This document shows, piece after piece, positions 39,801 through 45,800 of a stretch of 64,000 nt of DNA. The translations under genes were made by a program, and so were the position numbers. The stretch is from Stomorhina lunata. Lineage: Eukaryota; Arthropoda; Insecta; Diptera; Rhiniidae. The stretch spans positions 69,032,208-69,096,207 of the forward strand of contig OW121743.1 in NCBI GenBank assembly GCA_933228675.1, read 5' to 3'. A model generated the notes under the pieces. The model searched no databases and was not told where the DNA came from. It saw only the letters and a program-made list of their open reading frames with translations. Positions within the stretch are counted from its first letter, which is position 1; each line of letters begins with the position of its first letter.

Positions 39801-42800
39801 TTATCGCCAATTTTTGACGTGAATGATCTCGGGATTTTTGTTATTTGGTAATATAATTAAAGGGCCAATTACAGATTATTTAATGAATTAATCTTATAAG
39901 TTATATTATATCTTATAAGTTATATTATATCTTATATCTTATAAGTTATATTATAAGTGAATAAACACAATGTATAATTTAGTTTACAATAAAATTTGAT
40001 CACTTTTACATTACAAAGTTCCATAATTGGTGCTAGTGTTATATATTCTTCTGTGTCAATTCGGCACGTTCTTCCGTAGTTAAAAGTCCCACAACATCAA
40101 TGGCCATACCAACGCAATTGACTAAAAGTTTCATCGAAAGTAGCATACGGGCCTGCATGTCAGGCACCAAGCAGTACCGATAATGACTGCTACCCAAAAT
40201 GAGGTTTTTAACATCTAACAAAGATACCTAAGTGACCATAAAGGCAGACACAGCCATGGGATTTATCAATTGACGATCACTGTGATAGGGCTTAAAGTAA
40301 GTGTACTCTTGATCACATGAGTTTAAAACTGAGCGATACGAACCATTAGAGGTGATTGATATTAGGCCAATTGGCGCAAAATAACAGCCAAACGATCATT
40401 ATTAGAGCCAGCACCAACGAGACCCATTGCGAAGATGGCATTGTGACCTACTCAGCATCACTGTCGTGAAAAAACTTACTCAAGGTATCTAAAACATTAA
40501 GTCAGGCAATGGTACAGATCGTCTTATACAGGGCTCGCAATAGCGCAAAGATTGCCAAACGAACGGTAAGCCATCTCAGCATCAATATCTTCTCCCATGG
40601 CACATAATAGTTTGCAGCAAAAATTCAGTAATTTCTGCATTGCAAGAACCTACACCAATTACAAACAATGACGATGCACTTAAATCCAAAATTTTTACGC
40701 TGGGATTTGATTTGCAATTGTGAGAGAAAAAATTTATTTTTATGTATAAAATTATATTTATATTTTCAAAATTTTAAAATGAATTTATGAAACTTCAAAT
40801 GGTCCCTGCGACTTCAATATCGGCTATATGTTTTTTTCCTCAATACCTATAACATCAATATAGTTAATCAAAATTGTATTTAATATGTATAGTCATTATA
40901 TACTATCCTACATTATTTCTCTAAGAACTAGTAAAATAATGTTAAACTGTTAGATAAGAAGATACACATGGGATAAAATGTATTTAAATTTTTACACATA
41001 ACTCATATTGTAGGCGCACCGACAGAAAAAAAGGGAAAGCTTAACATAATATGGTAGCTTAATTTTTATTGAAATGTCAGAACCCTTAAAACTGTCAGAA
41101 AGTGAAATTAAATTTAGTAACCTGAAGTGGAATTACCTTCATTATAATCTACCTTGTTAAAATCATAACTTAATACATAATTACTTGACGTAAATATTAT
41201 TTAATTAATAAAAAAAAGCTTAAATACTTTAATCAAACATCTTAATTAATTACATGTTGTAATACGTGTTGAATATTAATCTTATTTAACTTAAACAAAT
41301 ATTTAATTAAAAATCAAAAAAAAAGTATATAGAGAAATATTGTTGTATTTTAATATCACTATACTACTTACAACATTACCACTACAACTACTATTACTTT
41401 ACTACTTCCTACTACTTGTGTAAATTCGTAGGCTGCTGGTTCTACGGGTGCTTTATCGGTTGTTAGTGATCTTTTACCGGTGGGTAGTTTGAATGTACGT
41501 ATGCCATCCAGTTGTCGTTCTACGGTTTCCGATACCGAATACGAAAACGTAAGTAAACGAACGTTTTGAAAATGAAAAGAAGTTAATAATGTTCGCCAAA
41601 AAATGTTAGGTTTTAATCATTTCATCATTCATTTTGTTAATCATTAAAAATAAAAACGAAACGAAAGCCTAAGATTTCATTATACTTCCAAGGCAAAATA
41701 TCTTTAATTGCAACAATTTCCAAAAAAAATGGGGTCTTATGTTTAAAATTAAGTGTTTGTTTTACTTGAAGTCCTTGTTTTTTGAAGAAACATGTTTCCC
41801 GCTTGCTTTTTTATTACATTTTTTTTTTAAATTTCATTATCACTAATTTTGTGCGATTGATCACTTATTCTAGACTACAACCTCGAAAGATTCAAAACGC
41901 AGTTCGGGTAACATGTGGTCGGGTAAATCTACCCTTAGCGCTGGTTTTCGCTATACGGGTGGTCATTTAATAAATACCTCTTCATCACCTTCACCCGACA
42001 GTCCTCGTGTTTACTTGTTCGAGGGCTTATTGGGTAAAGATCGCTCAAATCTTTGGAATCAAATGCAATTCTGGGAAGATGCCTTTTTGGATGCTGTTAG
42101 TCAAGAAAGGGATATGATTGGCATGGATCAGGTAAGTTTAATATTAAGGCTAAGCAGTTAAAGAACGATTTTCAATACTAGTGAAATTAAAGGCGTCTCC
42201 AGCTTTCATCAAATCGTAAAAATATGCGAAAATCAATTTGAGTTCTAATTGGAGATGGGTTTAGATCTGGGTATTTACCTAACGCTGGGTATTAAGCTAT
42301 TTACACCCACCTTCATATCCGGGTATTTATCTAATTTCGGGTAAAAACTCATTTGAATAACAAATACCCGTTGTTACGTAGGCAACATAATTTTGAACAT
42401 TTTCGAATTTGAGGTACCTCCTGCATTTCAATTCATTTACACAATGTCACAGACGTGAACCGCCGTGGTATAGCAGGTTAGTCATCCGCCTTGCATACCA
42501 GAGGCCCAAGTTCGATCCCTGGCCAGACTCACTTGAAAAAATAAATTTTCAAAAAAGCGGCGGTTCACCTCATAACTCAGCTAGCTACTGGTTATTGAGT
42601 ATTAGGCTATGTAAAACTTCTCTAACTAATGCATTTGCCGTTCGAAACCGGCGTTAAAACGTAGGTCCCTTTCAATGAGTCTAAAAATAGAATCGGATGC
42701 AGCTCATTGTCTGAGAGAAGTACCCCTTGTTCCAATTGGAATGTTGTCGGGGAATTATATATATATATATATATATATATAATGTCACAGACGCTAAACA

Positions 42801-45800
42801 TAAATGTAATGGCAGATTTTGTCAATTACAAGGCCAGAAATGATTTTTGGGCCAAAACTTTTGTTTGAATGAAATTTCTCCAGTAAATTATTGGAAAGAA
42901 ATTTGTGAAAGTACGCAATTTAGCAAATTAGATGTTCGAATTTTAACACCTCCCTGTACTTCAGCTGCTTCTGAACGTCACCTTAGCACCCACAGCCTTT
43001 TCTTTTAATTTTTTTTTTATTTTGATTTATACCCACATTTTGGGTAAATACCCAAGTGTTTGGGTAAATACCTGTTTATTTACCTTTTAATACCCAATTT
43101 ACCATTTAGGTATTTACCCTTGTCCCATCACTAGTTCTAATACACATTATTTTTTTGATAATTTCACTGTTCGATGTAAGAAATACAGAAACTAGGGCCA
43201 GGTAAGAATTGTATCCAATTCTTACTCTAACCTCCTCGTGCTAAAACCTGGAAACCTGAGCAACCTAGTTCAAGACGTGGTAAACAACCCATATGGAATT
43301 CTAGGTCGGGGCTTATAGAAGAGGGAGTTATCTTGAAGTCATTCCGACCTATTTCGTCTAAGGGTCTAAGATAATTGTACTTGGTAAATTACAAAACTGC
43401 ACCGTCCGGCGACTCTAAGCTTAATTAGCTGCAAGGCGACATGAAGACCTCATACAATATATCAAGGGAGTTGTCCTACAGTCCTATTTGGAGTAGTAGT
43501 GGTACTCTTCTTTCCAACTCCGGGTAAACAATAAATACTCTGGGTGGAATACTTCAAGTCAACACTAAACAATCCTATTTGGATTAACACCACTGATGGA
43601 AGTGCATAATGAAACCAACCATGACAGTACAGTGGTCGGCATATTTATTTTGACATATTATTTGTTTTTCTTCTTTTCTATTTTTGGTCCATTGCAATTA
43701 AAAAAATAGGTTAAATTGCAACATATATTATTATTTATTAGAACACAAAACACTTTTCACATTTTTAACGTTTTTGTAATATTTTTTTTTTAATTGAAAC
43801 TAAAAAGTCGAAGATTCAGTATAAGGCATAAGTATTTTGACATGTTTTTGCATTGCATATCAACAAATTGGGAACTTCAAGGTCAACAAAAATTAAGAAT
43901 AATTATTTGGATTAATATAAAATGTATCCCACCTTTAGTATTTTATACTTTTTGGAGGCGATTTGGAACGGATGTCATCAAAGGTTGAAAAAACTTCATA
44001 GAAATTTATTTCCAAGCTTTTGTGAAAAATTACAAAAAAATTAAAAATGTGAAAAGTGTTTGTGTTCTGATAAATTACAACATTTGTTGCAATTTTAACT
44101 GTTTTTACTTATTTTTTTAATAACATTGCACGAGAAGTAATAAAACAAGAAAAATAAATGCTATGTCAAAATAAATATGCCCACCACTGTATATTTATTG
44201 GAATTTCTTACAATCCACTTTTAAGCCTAAAGTGCAATAAGGCCCAGGGCAATGATAATATCTCAGCGAAGATGCCTTCATGTGATGTAGGAAGATCGGC
44301 AAAAATTGTGGCACCCATTTGTGCGTAAAATATTGGAAGAAGAAGATCTGTCAACCTCCTGGAATATGAGTACAAAAAAGGGGACTCTAAAGACTGCAAC
44401 AACTAAAGGAGAATAACACTTCTTTTAAAGCTGAGCAAGAAACTAAGTCGATTAATTTCCGAAGCAGTTTTCTCTACACTTCGTGGAAATCAGTTTGGCT
44501 TCATAGAGAACCGCTCTTGTGTTGACCTTATCAACACAGTAAGGTGGTGCCGATGAGGATATTGAATCGGGTATTAATAAAGCAAATATAAATTCGTCAT
44601 TATCGGAGCTATTTGGAAATCTTGTCAAATATCAACAACATCGAAAATACAACCCGAATGTCAAGTCTATCCAATGAAACTTGGAAACGCAAAATTGCCA
44701 TCCATATGCGCCTGCAAACCTTTGCAAACCTTTGCAAACAAATGCTAACGGTAAGTTCTTAATATATCGTGTCCGAATCGAAATGAAGATCTACTAAAGG
44801 CGACAAACCAAATCCCAGCTTCTACAGAGGTATGTCAATAGAAATGCCGGTGGATAGGCCACACAGTTCAAAGGCCAAATACCAATAGCGCTTCGTTGAT
44901 ATCCACAGGGAAGAGGCCGTCTTGTTGGTACACCTGCTAGAATTTGGAGAAGGTCAACTGATGCGAAGTTGCTAGCATCAAACTATATATAGAATGACGA
45001 ATGCCTAACATCTTTTAACAGAGTCCAATAATAAAAGGATGGTTGTGGCTCTATGCTACACTGGGATAACAGAAGAAAAAGTAACTGTTCGACAAACACG
45101 AGCTGGCTCTTAACTGTACAAAAATGCCAACATCAAACCCTTTTACAGGAAATAAGATCTTGAAACATGTAGATCGCTTAGGAACATATGCGAGTTGGCA
45201 CTCTGCGGAAGTGCCTATGAAATCCCTTCTCCACAGAAAATCAGTCATTTTACTAGTATTTGGATTATTCAATTAATTTGGAACTGTTGGAAAAATTACA
45301 CTCGAATTGAAGATCAACAGAACAATTTCCAATACTGATGAAATTACTTGGCGTTGAAAGGGGTGAAAATGTCTCTTTTGGGGACAAAAGCGAGGTGGCT
45401 CTTAACTGTGCAAAAGTACCAATATGAAACCCTTCCACAGAAAATTACATCTTGAAACATGCAGATCGCTTAGGAAAATCAGTCATTTCACTAGTATTTA
45501 GAACATTCCATCAATTTGAAACTGCTGAAAAGATTTCACTCTTATTGCAGATCAGTAGTTCCAATTAAAGATCAGAAGTTTCAATAGTGATGAAAATACG
45601 TGCGGTTTTAACATTAACTTGTCATTGGAGGGGTCAAAAGGTGCCTTTTGGGCACAAACGCGAGCTGGCTCTAAACTCTGCAGGAATGCCCTTTCATAGA
45701 AAATAAGATCTTGACATGTGACGTCATTTCACTAGTATTAAGGACAAATCACCTTTCCATTAGAACAGCTGAAAAGTTTTCGCTCGATTTTCATCACTCG

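Larger units (their letters stand above)
42250..43133 (+). mobile_element. hAT transposon relic with 8-bp target duplication
   Basis: Flanked by GTTCTAAT at 42242-42249 and 43134-43141. Left end TGGAGATGGG, right end CCCATCACTA, with GGGTATTTACC / GGTATTTACCC repeated several times near both ends. At about 42883-42998 it keeps a coding scrap reading [20 protein letters not shown] then [17 protein letters not shown], the end of the hAT dimerisation domain (TSAASER...S). Most of the transposase is gone. A SINE is nested inside (42456-42780). Confidence 0.88.
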
